Notes: a model not told the origin generated them from the letters alone. A stretch of DNA of 64,000 nucleotides from Breviolum minutum Mf 1.05b.01 (GCA_000507305.1 DF240766.1:32137-96136), one strand, 5' to 3'. Numbered from the stretch's first letter, positions 33,201-44,627 are shown. Numbers and translations are program-made.

Positions 33201-34589
33201 TTAGCTCAAGCGCATCACCGGCAAGAGTTGTTGCAAAACGTGATTTAGGGCATCCTTGCAAAGCTGGCGATGAAAGGCTAACATGTCCATGGAGGTTTTA
33301 TGAAGATCCAGTTTCAGAGTCTGTACAACTAGTCCCGGAAGGCTTGAAAAACGCTGCACATGTGGCATTTGTTGCCAGTCTGCAAAACGTTCCCAGTAGT
33401 TCACCACTTCAGGAGTTGCATTGAAGCTATTCCACCAGGGTGGAAATGGATGTCGTTTCCTATTTTCGCTCAACTCTAACCTGGCACCATAGGAGGCATA
33501 GCCCCAATTGGACATCTTTTGAGATCGATAAAGGCCATCAGCATCTGGCATCAACAAGGGCATACCCATGCGATAAACTTCATGAAAAGTACGTTGATGC
33601 AAATCATTGGGCCATAGAATCGCTACATCAAAACCTGCCAGCTGCTGTAAGGAGAGCCACTGCTCCTCAAATTGCTTGTCTTGTCCAAGAAAGATCACTT
33701 CCAATGGATACTGTTGAAAATTCAAACTGACAATCTCACGCAAAAGGGATCGAAGTAACTCACCCATCAATGACACGAAGAATCGTGACCTGAGCACCAC
33801 GATTTGTCGTACAGAACCAAGCTTTGTTTCGCTTCCACGCCAGCTTCCCTCATTGATGTATAAGGCCAAAGGCGGGACCCATGACACTTGAACTCCAACC
33901 TGATATTGGATTTGCTCTGCTAAGAAGCGGCCTTCTGCTAGGAAGCTCATTTGCGGCCTGATTGTCAACAAGGAACGGATGCCTTGAAGGTATCCATGAG
34001 CAGCTATCTGTGTCCCATCGAAGTATCGTAAATTGCTGGGTGTCGCAGTGGAGCACCCAAGGCATTGCAAACCATACAGTAAAGTAGAAGACGCATGGAC
34101 AAAGAGAGGTTTGGAAGTTGCTTCTGCCAGGATCATACAGAGTAAGGTGGGATGAGAACAAACTAGTAAATCAGCCTCACGCAGACGCGCATCTCCATCC
34201 ACAATTTGCCTTAGAACTTCACGTCTCTCGTTCAAATCAAAAGGAAGCTCATCCAGAGTTTGGGGATGGATTATTCCATCAAGGAATCGTGCAATTGGAT
34301 CATCATCCTCACTCTCATCACAGCTTCCAAGGAGTGCACAACGCTGCCGGCATTGATGGTTTTGACCCACATGCTTTGGGCAAAAACGACCCAAGAACTC
34401 GTGATGTAAAACCATCTCCTGCTGTGACAAGATGGCTTTCTCTGCCATCAAGACTGCATCGAAAGTGGCGGTAAGGTGATCGCCTGACCATAAGGTTAAG
34501 CATGACCATAGTTACTGTACTAGTTGTGAATCTTTTAGCGCAACTTCAACTCCAAGTTATAACCAAAAAAAACACAAACAATTTGAACC
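33201..34589 (-). CDS. Glycosyltransferase-like protein, 3' part
   Basis: The large minus-strand exon 33201-34421 encodes 407 codons to a stop. An intron at 34422-34588 (GTTCAA...CACAG, phase 0) joins it to an upstream exon ending WILLKGCLQKGAQLKQ. Features typical of GT-B-type glycosyltransferases: ADLLVCSHPTLLCMILAEAT followed by KPLFVHASSTLLYG, and a second half with FDVAILWPNDLHQRTFHEVY then GMPLLMPD, resembling the nucleotide-sugar-binding region. No transmembrane segment is evident in the visible part. Whether the next upstream frame (34624-35495) belongs to the same gene is not resolved. Function is inference from fold-like motifs only. Confidence 0.6.
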
Positions 34590-34623
34590 TGTTTGAGTTG
34601 TGCCCCTTTTTGCAGACAACCTT

Positions 34624-35495
34624 TCAACAAAATCCAATCTCGCCTAGTCCACAAATCCGTAGCTGTTGTAGTCGCAGATGATTCTGTCCAGGGTGCTGGA
34701 AGGAGTGACCCGTAGCCTGTTTTTGTAGTGCTTCCCACTTTCTTTGATAAAGTTGGAAGGGTGACCCCATCCTTGACCTCTGCTGTTCCACATTTGACAC
34801 AATATCTTCTAAGGTAATGGCCCATCCTGAATTTTCCAAAAAGCTGAATTCAATCCCACCCTTGCTGTCAGAATCTGTGACTATCATGTAAGCGGTATCC
34901 ATTTCGGCAAGGCCTAACTTTGGTGGAAAGTACTTCTTTCCATGAGATTCGATTTCTGCAGGTCCAAGGCCGAGCATGTAGCGTCCTTTGATGAACGCAG
35001 CCGCAGTAATTCCAAAAAGGCAAAATCCTTCCAGGTGGCCATCATTGGTGTACTCATGCCGAAGACGGGAAATAAAGCGCGAGCGCCCATGAATCAACAC
35101 TGCATCACTATCAACGATACCTTTGCTAATCGCTGCCGCTTCATACAGCAGCTCATCTGCAACTGGATATCCTTCCCTTGCATTCTGCAGCAGTTTTTGA
35201 CGAAATTCGCCCCAAGTAGCATCAAATTCAGGACCTTCGCAGTTCAAAAAGCAGGGGACCCGAAGTTCTCTTGCTTCAACCAAAGGGTCTGCATCTGCAA
35301 AACATCGATGTGGATTGGTTGCTGGTGTAGGTGGGGTTAACAAATCCTCCGTGGGACGTTGCACCTCCACCGGCACGATTTCTCCAACAGCACGATGGAT
35401 ACGAAGTACCTCACCACCTTTGACAGCACGAAAGGTGGTGTTTTGCCATTCCCAGCCTGGGACACCAAAATCTTCAAATTGAAGATTTTGTAAAG
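34624..35495 (-). CDS. Unknown protein exon, possibly upstream part of the 33.2 kb gene
   Basis: A long open minus frame begins after a TAA near 35515 and first reads protein-like at SLQNLQFEDFGVPGWEWQNT. It continues through EFDATWGEFRQKLLQNAREG, GFCLFGITAAAFIKGRYMLG and GWAITLEDIVSNVEQQRSRM, and closes with TAG at 34624. No ATG opens the frame, so an upstream exon is expected. The last about 25 codons overlap the start of the next coding frame, so the real 3' splice site is probably near 34700. No family recognised; it could be the N-terminal half of the glycosyltransferase-like protein. Confidence 0.55.
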
Positions 35496-35802
35496 ATGTT
35501 TTCCGGTGAATTTTTGGTTATCTGGAAAAAAAACTTAGGTGAAACATCTAACTCATCAAGTCATAAAACTTACAAGTTGAATTCTTTAACAACTTTTAGT
35601 TGGGCCTTGTTGGAGATGTTCTTGGATCCACTCCTTCGCTTGAGAGCCTGCCATTCTCACGGTACTCCCTTCAGATGGAGCTGTGGTGGCCGGCATTTCG
35701 CCTGGCCAATGGTGAAGCTAGATGAGTCCCAAGTGTAAAACATGCCTATCATTTCGTCAAACAGGGGTCATGATGAATTACCAACCCGAGGCACTAATTT
35801 CA

Positions 35803-35910
35803 CTAGTTGGTGGTTGAACCCTCCATTTGAAAAATATTCGTCAAATTGGAAATCTTCCCCAATTTTCGGGGTGAAAATAAACCATATGACATATGTGAAA
35901 CCACCACTAC
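35803..35910. repeat. Palindromic repeat, family A
   Basis: Starts ctagttggtggttgaaccct, centre atttgaaaaatattcgtcaaattgg in part, ends tgtgaaaccaccacta. Lies between the unknown exon at 34624-35495 and the methyltransferase-like gene. Confidence 0.85.
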
Positions 35911-36104
35911 CATGGCACTTCTTTTTTCGGGGAAATCTCGGAAATCCCTCAAAACACCCCATGGCATTTGCATAGTTGGTCCATTTCCCCACAATGGGGG
36001 AATCAGTAATTTCATAGTCCTTGTCACAAGCTTCAGGGATAGCGAATCCCAAAATTTCAGCCAATCCATTTACTCATCCCAATCCGTCTACTAATCCCAT
36101 CTCT

Positions 36105-37121
36105 TCAAGTGCCCCTGCCTGGTCCTTCACCATCCGCACGCACTAGCAAAGACCATGCACGCTGTTGCAGTAGGATATCTGTCTCACCCCTACCACCATC
36201 ATTATTGCCTGCAGCCACCTCCACATAAGTTCCCATAGCCAACAGGCGGTTCAACACCCAGCCAGCACCTCCAGGAAGATTCGTATTGTAAATCGCCACC
36301 TGTTTGAGAGAGGAACATCGACCCTTTCAAAGCTTCAAAATTTTAAGCTCGGCTTGAAGTGATGGCGGAATACACAATATGTTAAACACCGGGCCCGTTG
36401 CTTGAAACATCTCTGCTAAAAACAGGACTGTATCAATGGATCTTGGGGGTTTCCGCATAGAAAAGTTTGAAGCTTACGGATTTCACAAAGCGCAAGGCAC
36501 GACGTTGGGATTCATCTTCTCCAGTATCCGCCAATCCGCAGCAAAGTCCACACTTGGTGTTTCAACATCTGGATCCAAAACCAGCAATCCAGGTACCAAA
36601 TCTCTTGATACCGTCTCCAATAGCTCTGTGGTACTTCCAGCAATGAGAATGACTGAGCTTTGAGGTTCTTCGGGGTTGAATCCCCATTCCTGTCCGATGC
36701 TCCTTGCATCAAGCATGTGAACTGTAGTATTTTGTCCTCGCAAGCGGTCAGCAACAAATGCAAGTCTTTCAGGGTGACGTTCAAAAGTCACGAGACGTCG
36801 CTCAACATTGGAGGGCCTGTGTGTTAAAGCATTTGCCAGCAATGCGGTGCTATCACCTAGGCCACTAAATAAATCAAGCACTGGCCCTTGACCCATCAAA
36901 GCAGCACACCAAATCGTTCGTCCAAATAGAGTAGTGCGCCCTGCACCTCCAAGTGATGGCACAGGAATCTTATCGCACAATACCGCTGAGGTTTCATCCT
37001 CCTCCACGTGGTTCTCATTACACACATGCGCTGCACAGAGTTGCAAAGCTACTTGCCACGCTGAGGCATCCACAGCTGCAGCTGTGGAGATGGAAGCAGC
37101 AAAGAGTACCAGCTTCAGCAT
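36105..37121 (-). CDS. SAM-dependent methyltransferase-like protein with signal peptide (2 exons)
   Basis: Exon 1 is 36501-37121 (ATG), exon 2 is 36105-36299. The 201-bp intron 36300-36500 starts GTGCCT and ends ACAG. The protein begins MLKLVLFAASISTAAAVDAS, a clear signal peptide. Motif I of class I methyltransferases is visible as PVLDLFSGLGDSTALLANAL, followed by the acidic ribose-binding residue in LVTFERHPERLAFVADRL and by HMLDARS. The splice joins MNPNV to VAIYNTNLPGGAGWVLNRLL, which restores the segment seen near the end of O-methyltransferase-like enzymes. Length about 270 residues fits the family. Substrate unknown; location secretory pathway or plastid-type import (inference). Confidence 0.75.
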
Positions 37122-37654
37122 CGTTCTTGGTGATAAAAACCCTTGAAAGTAAAAATTGCTGCAGGTCCAAGTATATGAAATAGTATATGAAATATTGTGA
37201 ATGCAAAGCACACCCTGACTTTCTGGAGTTTCCAAGGCATTTTCATCATAGCTATTTCTCAGTATCGACTCGAGCAGCTGGAAGCAGCTGGAAGCCTCCA
37301 TCATCATAGTTCCTCCAACCTCCGGGGGCTTGCAGCTACGACATTGTCTCCAAAAACCCACGAGCAAACAAGTATCTACAAATGAAATTGGATAAAACCC
37401 AGTTTCATTTAAGGACAAATGTTGGCAGATCGTAAAAAAAGTCACAAAGTTCCTGAAACTGTGTTTTTTTAATATTTCTTAGTTTATAGGTAACGCAAGC
37501 CTCAACCAATCGAACAATCATCGGTCAAAATGGAACAGCTTCAATATATACATGCATCAACTATCCCCACCTCTGGACGACCTTGGATCACATTTCGCAT
37601 TTCGGCTGTGCACGAGGATGACGAAGATAGCAAGAACTATAAGGATAAGCATGG

Positions 37655-37754
37655 CTAGTTGGTGGTTGAACCACCCATTTGAAAAATATTAGTCAAATTG
37701 GGAATCTTCCCCAAATAGGGGTGAAAATAAAAAAATATTTGAAACCACCACCCA
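37655..37754. repeat. Palindromic repeat, family A (reference copy)
   Basis: ctagttggtggttgaaccac ... aaaatattagtcaaattggg ... ggtgaaaataaaaaaatatt ... gaaaccaccaccc. Arms match for about 16 bases when inverted. Intergenic between two minus-strand genes. Confidence 0.9.
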
Positions 37755-38359
37755 GATGGTGATGACAATATCAGTGACGATTTTTTGATGACAAAACTAT
37801 GATGGTATTCATGATGAGGAGTTGAAAGGAAGTTTTTGGGAAGTCAACGACCCATGGACCAAGATCTTCCCCCTGCAACCGCCCAGCACCGGTTGACGCA
37901 GTTTTTTCCCTTTTCGCATCATGTGTCCTTCCCTGCTGCGGAGATTGATGATATTATTCTGTATAGCAAAGCATAAATGATCAAAATATATCAAAATCAC
38001 ATTATGAATCAACATGATACAAATGTTACAGTCCTTGTCCCATGTTCAAAGCTCACTTTCCATTTCAGTACCATGCATGGATCTACCGGATTGAACCGCG
38101 GGAGCTCAAAGATCCCAATCATGGCCGCAGGTCCGTCAAAGACCGCTGAAGATCTCGTGGCGTGGATCCAGGACTTTCATCTAAACGAATCCCTCGGGCG
38201 GCGGCGAAAAAAACGAGCAGAACACGAAATGGGTTCAAACTGACTCCGTATCCATATAGATAAAAATGCGTGTGTATATATATACACATATATATACATA
38301 TGTCATTGTATGTCAATATCATTCAATATCTATCAATCTCTATCAATCACTTCAACTCC

Positions 38360-39240
38360 TTACACGATTTCTCCTGGGCCTTCTGTCGTTGCTGCCCGCC
38401 GGTAGCTTTGCCCTGGGCTTCTTTTTACACCTGGAACCGACTGCTACGGTGATACAGGCCAACCCAACCAACCCAACCTTGAGACCCTCGGTAACCAAAA
38501 CCTGCCTGTTCGAGGAGTTCCTGATGGTGAGGGCGATACCTCGGAGGTTTTTTGGTCAAAGAGTTTCGGTTTCCAGGCAGGTGTTACAAGGTCGTTTTCC
38601 AAATTCGTTCTTTGGCTGCGGATCTGCTATCACTTCCATTGGGCCAGGACCCCCAAAAATGTAACAAAAGATCATTTCAAGCCCATAAACTACCTTACAC
38701 AACTAGCTTGACACAGTCCAAAGAGTTCGAGGAAGATCAATACCTTGCAAGCACTTTCGCAGCCATTTCCATCTCTATAAACCATCTTTCCGGTATCTCT
38801 TCTGACCAAGCTGCATCAAGAGCCTCCAAGGTCTTGGAAGGTGCCTCTGAGGATACGGTAGGAACCGGTGGCACATCAAAGCGCGTTGCGCTGGTCGCGG
38901 CTTGCGAAGTGGAGCGGTCGCTTTCCTTCAGCACTTCCTTGGGCTTGAAACATGGTGCTTGCCATCCAGGAGGTGCTCCAGCCATCGCATTGGCGTGCTT
39001 CAAATCATCTAGCCAACCTTTTGAAGCGATGGAGGGAATGGATAAAATCCAGCTCTGCCAATTTGCTGTCACGTCCAAAAGAGAACTTCCTACATTCATG
39101 ATAAATAGACCCACAACTACTAGGGGGGGCAACCTGAGGTTCTCAAGTTTGACCGTTCTTTTGTGGGTTTGGAGTGGTATCCTACCCGGATATCTCACCT
39201 TAATACCTCGCGTTTTTAACGCATCACCTTGATCTCTCAT
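38360..39240 (-). CDS. Single-pass membrane protein, unknown (217 aa, 3 exons)
   Basis: Exons 38744-39240 (ATG, with in-frame TGA three codons upstream), 38540-38615 and 38360-38440 (TAA). Introns 38616-38743 (GTATTG...GCAG) and 38441-38539 (GTATCG...GCAG). Junction phases 2 and 0 agree, and the total is 654 bases. Residues about 42-58 (LPPLVVVGLFIMNVGSSLL) form one likely membrane span near a basic N-terminus. The rest is acidic and polar, with WLDDLKHANAMAGAPPGWQA and a helix ERWFIEMEMAAKVLA. No family recognised. A similarly long plus-strand ORF overlaps but has no splice support. Confidence 0.65.
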
Positions 39241-39735
39241 GATGTCTCACCATACCTTAGATGTTCATTTTGCTCGGACTTTTTGGTCGCTTTATCCTTT
39301 TCAGATCTGTTTGGCATCTGCATCTGTTTGTGCAAGTCCCCATGCCTTTTCGATGCTGTTGATTTGTTTTGGATAAGACTTTGGTTAAACCATTGTGGAC
39401 CCTTCACACGTTAAAAAGACTCTACTTTCTGAAGTCTAAGTAAGTGGCCCATATAATGATGGTCTATAGTCTATAATTTAGTCAAATTTTCAGCGCCTGG
39501 CAAGGGTTTTTCAGTTGGTCCTTTTGACCTGTTCCAGACCTTTGAGAATCTATACCATAGATTTGCCCCCATGTTAGAGCCTCAGTACTTGAGGGTATTT
39601 AGATAAATGCTCTTTGAATGACAGGTTGCGTCAAGGATCACAAGTTGAATCCAATCTAAACAGCTATGGACAGGGCTCAGCAGACCCTGTCCAACCACGG
39701 AGGCTGCAACCCAGGAACCTGTAATCAGCTGATCG

Positions 39736-39957
39736 ATGGGGAGCTTTGCTGATTCTGCACCAGCACCAAAGGGTGTAGAAACACAAAAGCCTGCAAGCAA
39801 ACAGGCTCCCTTCTCACAGTGGAAGAGTGCCCAGTATGATGCAAACGTTGGCATATACAGTACCCAAAATGCTGGTTTTGAAACAGTGGCTCCGGCTTTA
39901 AAATATGGCCATTTTTGGAATCAATTTGTTAAATTCCTGGAGGGTACAAGCTTTTGA
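39736..39957 (+). CDS. Small ORF on plus strand, doubtful
   Basis: A 73-codon ORF with an ATG preceded by an in-frame TGA reads MGSFADSAPAPKGVETQKPA and later VAPALKYGHFWNQFVKFLEG. The opposite strand is also open with a hydrophobic protein-like sequence (TPFGAGAESAKLPIDQLITG). One of the two may be real; the plus frame lacks a neighbour on its strand. Confidence 0.3.
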   Translation: MGSFADSAPAPKGVETQKPASKQAPFSQWKSAQYDANVGIYSTQNAGFETVAPALKYGHFWNQFVKFLEGTSF

Positions 39958-40301
39958 GAAGCCATCATTCTTTTCACTCGGTCAAGGCTCGAGTTCTTGC
40001 CTGCGTTCATTGACAATCAATGATCCGTTGGTTTTTAACGCCGAGCCTATCTCCAGAAAAGCTTGGTAAAGCACTGGAGCACAAAAGCATTTCCTTATGC
40101 GATTCCACGGTTTTTCCAGGGCCTATTTTGTAGGAATTGTAGATTCATCAATGATAGATATCCAAATTTGTGACACCTGAGTACTCAATTGTGCAGTGGT
40201 GGGGTGGTATCATATTTGCTACTGTGTGCCTAGCAACAATTCTAACACACAAAAAATCTTGCAGGAGAAAAGAACGGGAGGACCACAACCATTGGTTTGA
40301 C

Positions 40302-40586
40302 CTTGTGGACTTCCCTCAAAGAAGGATACGCAAGATGGGTGGTTTGTTGGTTGTGCAACAAAAGCTTCTGAACATCAAGAAGGGGACAGCCGCAAGAGAA
40401 GCAAGGTAAATCCCCTGTCTGAATGTCCATAACCCTCATGTGCCCTTTGTCAAATCTACTGCATGACACCTGAACAAGAAGCGAACCCTTGAGAGCATGT
40501 CCCAGAAAGTCTTTCAGTTTCAATGTGCCTTCTTCACCAGTAAAAAGCATCAGTGCTTCATCAAATTTGACAGTAATCAATCCAAT
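40302..40586 (-). CDS. Internal exon of unknown protein
   Basis: A 285-base minus exon (95 codons, phase 0 at both ends) is bounded by a GGGTAG acceptor and a GTCAAA donor. It encodes FDEALMLFTGEEGTLKLKDF, VQVSCSRFDKGHMRVMDIQT and a CFSCGCPLLDVQ segment. No partner exons were identified within a few kb, so this may be an isolated survivor. No family recognised. Confidence 0.5.
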
Positions 40587-40910
40587 CTACCCCCTGGAAA
40601 TTTAACATAGATACCAAAAAGTATGGTTGGGAAGATGTATCTATCTCCTTTCAAAAATGACTATTTTTGGTATCTCCGTTTGGTTAGATTTCGGGTGTGC
40701 AATTTTTTTCTCGACTTCTGGGACTTCACTTCAGCACTTCCGACCTTTTAACGGTCCCAGTTTCAAGGCTTGGATGATCAAGACTTGCACATCTGTGTCA
40801 GCCGAGTGATTGGGTTTCGGTTCCACCTTACGTGGCGAAGTTGCTCCACGCCAAACAAGGAGCACGTGTGAACGTGGATGGAAAAAGGTGGCAAGCAAAA
40901 AACAGCACTA

Positions 40911-41013
40911 CTGTTGATGGAAGAAATCCTGCTAACCTGTTGATATGGTAAATATCCCCTTGTGTACAGGGTCTTATACATCCCAAGTGGTGCAGGATTT
41001 CAACCATCAACAG
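40911..41013. repeat. Palindromic repeat, family C
   Basis: Arms ctgttgatggaagaaatcct and aggatttcaaccatcaacag. Preceded by TA. Interior ttgatatggtaaatatcccc matches the 16.5 kb copy loosely. Confidence 0.8.
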
Positions 41014-41129
41014 AAACGGGGAGTTGTGTTCACCAAGAAACTCCATAGAGCGTCAATCGCGGATCGATATGCACCAGGAGCGAACCCAAACAGCTTCCTC
41101 TAAAACGGTCAAAGGTCGAGAAGAGGAAT

Positions 41130-41240
41130 TACCCTCTGTGAATCACATTTTCGCACCTGAAAATGGATGATTGGAAGACAGTTGTTTCCTTTTTGGGAAG
41201 GCCTATTTTCAGAGGCCAACTGTTAGTTTCAGGGAGGGTA
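41130..41240. repeat. Palindromic repeat, family E
   Basis: Begins taccctctgtg and ends cagggagggta, with inner arms ttcgcacctgaaaatggatg and cctattttcagagg. This is one of two copies whose outer ends are clear. Confidence 0.7.
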
Positions 41241-42259
41241 AAATTTGGGATTGAGCTCACATCAAGCTAGTGATATTGCTGATAGCATAAAAAAAACTCG
41301 AACAGAACCCGGCTCCCCAGGTTAGGATTCCTTTTAAAAAAATGCTTTAATTTTTACATCAAGCTGTCCAAAAAATGAGCCATTCAACCGTTGATGTCCA
41401 TCGCCTACTAGTCACCATCCAAGTTCACCAAGCTGCTTGCCGGATGCCATGAAACTCATGCGCCCGACCCGGTTCACCCCGGTCCTAGGGTGAGGCCCAT
41501 GCTAGTGGCACAAAGGATGTTGCCTTTGTTCGCAAGGAAGGCAATATCATTCGTCCCGTTTATCCATAGTCTAGGAACACTCGTCATTTTTTCCTACTTG
41601 ACAATGTGGCTATTCGTCTGAAAACTCCTGAGCCCATCCACGAATTCTTGGCTCTCAAAAGCAGACGTATATAATTGCTATGTCAAGGCACTTACATGGA
41701 CCACAGCCGCCAAAGTATGGGTGTAAACATATGGTACTTGCACCTCTCCTTAGTGCGGTGACGACAACTATCTCAGTTTGATCTCGGTCGAATTCCCATG
41801 GAACTTGTTGCGATCCAAAAGGCTCACGGCACGGATTTGCTTCATGGAATCTTGCGCTGACCTGCAATTGGAAGGAATGGCCGCCCAGTCTGTGCTGACA
41901 GAGAGGAGGAGGAAAAAAACAGATTCATCGAATCACAGTATCGTTACTGTATGCCTGTAAGCCTATTATCTATACTATACCATAGGGCCCTAGGAGTTCT
42001 ATCAGTCCGTGAGTGTATCATTGCAGATGTTGATCAACCCCATCTCCATGCATCTCCCAACATTGTCCAAAGCCAAAGCGCTTGACAATTTGCAGCAACC
42101 GTCCGTAGATGGGGCTCGCCATCGGCGGAATCCTAAAACGTGCAAGCTTATGGTGCTTCAAGACTTCATCGGTCCATTTTTGGTTTTTGCACCTTGGTTT
42201 TCTAGCTTAAACTTGACTGAAACACCTCTCACGAGTTATTCAATATCAAACATACCATA

Positions 42260-42280
42260 TCTCTCTCTCTCTCTCTCTCT
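42260..42280. repeat. (CT)n dinucleotide tract
   Basis: About ten CT units in a row within otherwise unannotated sequence downstream of the zinc-cluster gene. Confidence 0.95.
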
Positions 42281-42878
42281 GCACGGCACGATAAATTTCT
42301 ATAGTCATTTTTTAACTCACCATCCACCCACAAATGCCTTTCCGACATAAAAAAAAAACATCCTCCCCAACCCAAGTCGTGAGCAAAACCGAGAGTCTCT
42401 CCCTCTTGTGCCAACGATCCCAAGAAGGAGGCGACCCAAACCCAAATTTGAATCGCCGGATCGGCCATCTTCTTGAGATCCTCTGATCCGATCCAGCCCT
42501 ATGGACCCCTTTGAAGATTACGCTTGGGGATAAGGTTGCCGTTTCAAAAATTGGATGATATCAATTTGATATCAGCTATGGTTGTTACACATATTCATAT
42601 TCGTTTCCGTTGACACATGTCCTTCAATTACTTGAGGTGAATGGGGTTGTTCGCCAAAAGTCCGGTAGATTGAACCCCCCAAGAGAAATAGGTGATAAGA
42701 TGGTGGTACACCTTCAAACGTCCGGCTCCAAAATCCCAGCTTTGTCCTCCAACTCTGTTTCCTTGGTTGGCACAAATTTGCTCTTCAGAGTCACTAATGA
42801 ATCGGACTCCAAACTTGTTGTCACATACTATCAATCTGGATTTAAGATGACTTAAGTAGATTGAAACTGGATTAAACC

Positions 42879-43575
42879 TCAACATGACTGGTTTATGCCG
42901 GTTTCGTGCTTTTGCCCAGCTCTCTGAATCCCACTAAGACTTACAGCTGCTGCCGTGCTCTGCTTTTCTTTGGCAATTGATCCCTGTGACATGTCTCCAG
43001 CTGCACTAGGTTCCCTCCCACGTTTACGAATCATGTGTTTGCACGATGGGCAGTTCCATCTTGGCTTTCCATGACTGCAAACATTCAAGCCGCCACAAGG
43101 GGCGCAAACGTGACGCAACACTTGATGGATACAATAGTCGATGTTGTTGGGGCAATCAAATTTGTAGGGCGAACCATCCACTACCAGGAACTTGCAGTTC
43201 TTATGCACTCTCCGGCACAGGGCATGACCGTTATTGGGCACCAGAACTGCCATCTCACCAGTCTTGGGGTGTTGAAAGTACCAATTCGTGCTAATAAGAT
43301 AGCCACACACATCACATTTCAACGTTTTTGGATCTTCCTTCTCTACAACAGTGGGAAAGGAACGGATTCGTTTTCCTGGAGAATAGTAGTCTTTGATCAT
43401 TGATCGATCCTTCAGTTTTGCACGTCGAATATGCTGCACGCGCTTGTGAGGAAGGCGCTCGCTGCCCGGCGTTTTTTCAGCAGCCGCTGGGGCATCCGTG
43501 TCATCGGCATCCTGTAGGAGATTCTTCAAGCGAGACCATGAGCCAGAAGAACTTGCCAATGAAATGTCCCCAAAC
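42879..43575 (-). CDS. Zinc-cluster protein, C-terminal exon (232 codons)
   Basis: A minus-strand exon from a GTGAG acceptor at 43576-43580 to the stop at 42879. It has a basic linker (KTPGSERLPHKRVQHIRRAK) and then many paired Cys/His residues: CDVC, a central C..H..C series, CAPCGGLNVCSHGKPRWNC and PSC. The CxHGKxxxxCxxC pattern resembles the short Cys/His knuckles common in algal and stramenopile proteins, so zinc binding is likely; DNA or protein partner unknown. The open frame extends upstream of the acceptor to 43697, but that part is hydrophobic and AT-rich and is probably intron. The first exon was not identified; the neighbouring ORF at 43700 does not join in phase. Confidence 0.65.
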
Positions 43576-43699
43576 CTCACGATTTGGGGTTTTGGGCGGA
43601 TCACACAAAAACATATAAACACATGTAAAGATATGGGCCATATGGTCATGTGAAACCAAGATTTGCCAAAATGAGTGAAGGATGTTAAAATCATCATCT

Positions 43700-44593
43700 T
43701 TATCTTACAGCCGAACTGTAACTAAAACCACGTTTCGTGCAGAAGCTGCGCCTTTCTTCGAACTTCTCCAGGAAGATGGTGATGCGGAGCACTGCTGGCT
43801 CAACCGTCTTCCAATCCAGGCCCAGGGCCCGCCATGCACGCAAGCTCTTGAAGAGAATCTTCCGAAGATGGCCTTGAACCCAACCTGCCCCCACTGCCAC
43901 GGAGCTTTCGTTCGAGACTGTGCTTTGGTTGTTGTCAGCCACTTCAACACGGGGAGGTGACAAAGCAGCTGCAGATTGGAAGATCAATTGCAGCAAACGT
44001 TCTGGGTGCACTTGCTTCACACGCAAAATCTGAGCCAAACGTGCTGAGAGTTTGGTCGTTAACCCCTCACGAGCTTCGATGGAAAGATTCTGCCAGGTAA
44101 GGATGTGACGCTGGAAGCGTCGCATGGGTGGAAGCTGAGGAGAGTCCACACAGGACAGCATTTGTTGAAGTTGATCGATGTCTTCAAAATGTTCACTGCA
44201 AACAATCTGCCCTTCCTGTGACATTTGGCGTACTCGTGCCAACACAGGAACCAGAAAGCGCTTGAGCTTGATACCATGTCGATGTTTTCGTCCCTTTCCG
44301 TGCCGCAGCATTTGCAAAAGCAATCGGATTGGCGACATACCCTGAAGACCTTGAGGCTTCAAGATTACCTTCTCTTCCAACAGTGCCACCCAAGCACTCA
44401 CATGACACGCATGACGCCTTAAGTCAGCAGCTTGAAAAGAGGTGAATGCATTGAAATAGCGGTCCAGGACCTTACCCTGATTACTTTTTTGAAACTTGCC
44501 AGCATGAAAGCGTTGGGCCCGTTCAAACGTGGCCGCTATAGCCATGACAAGTAGGAAGTGAGCTGAGACTTGAGCCATTAGCACCATTGCCAT
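43700..44593 (-). CDS. Intronless ORF, secreted or lumenal unknown protein (297 aa)
   Basis: A single open frame from ATG at 44593 to TAA at 43700. It begins MAMVLMAQVSAHFLLVMAIA, a good signal peptide. The rest is helix-rich and basic: VLDRYFNAFTSFQAADLRRH, IRLLLQMLRHGKGRKHRHGI, RVKQVHPERLLQLIFQSAAA. No catalytic motif seen and no family recognised. A family A repeat lies only 35 bp upstream of the ATG. A possible donor (GCT|GTAAGA) precedes the stop, so a spliced extension cannot be excluded, but it does not match the phase of the next downstream exon. Confidence 0.65.
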   Translation of the reverse strand: MAMVLMAQVSAHFLLVMAIAATFERAQRFHAGKFQKSNQGKVLDRYFNAFTSFQAADLRRHACHVSAWVALLEEKVILKPQGLQGMSPIRLLLQMLRHGKGRKHRHGIKLKRFLVPVLARVRQMSQEGQIVCSEHFEDIDQLQQMLSCVDSPQLPPMRRFQRHILTWQNLSIEAREGLTTKLSARLAQILRVKQVHPERLLQLIFQSAAALSPPRVEVADNNQSTVSNESSVAVGAGWVQGHLRKILFKSLRAWRALGLDWKTVEPAVLRITIFLEKFEERRSFCTKRGFSYSSAVR

Positions 44594-44627
44594 CCTTTGC
44601 CAACGAACCCCTCAGTGCTATCCTTTT

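Noticed and set aside
33057..33248. Plus ORF that looks protein-like (LLEVDGRRPFIGNLAHAQ)
   Set aside because: Overlaps the 3' end of a long minus-strand coding exon and has no start or splice context.
38552..39232. 226-codon plus ORF
   Set aside because: It is the shadow of the minus-strand three-exon gene, which has a start codon, an upstream stop and matching splice phases.
43576..43760. Joining the 297-residue ORF to the zinc-cluster exon
   Set aside because: The good donor GCT|GTAAGA and the only acceptor GTGAG|GTTTGG do not agree in phase.
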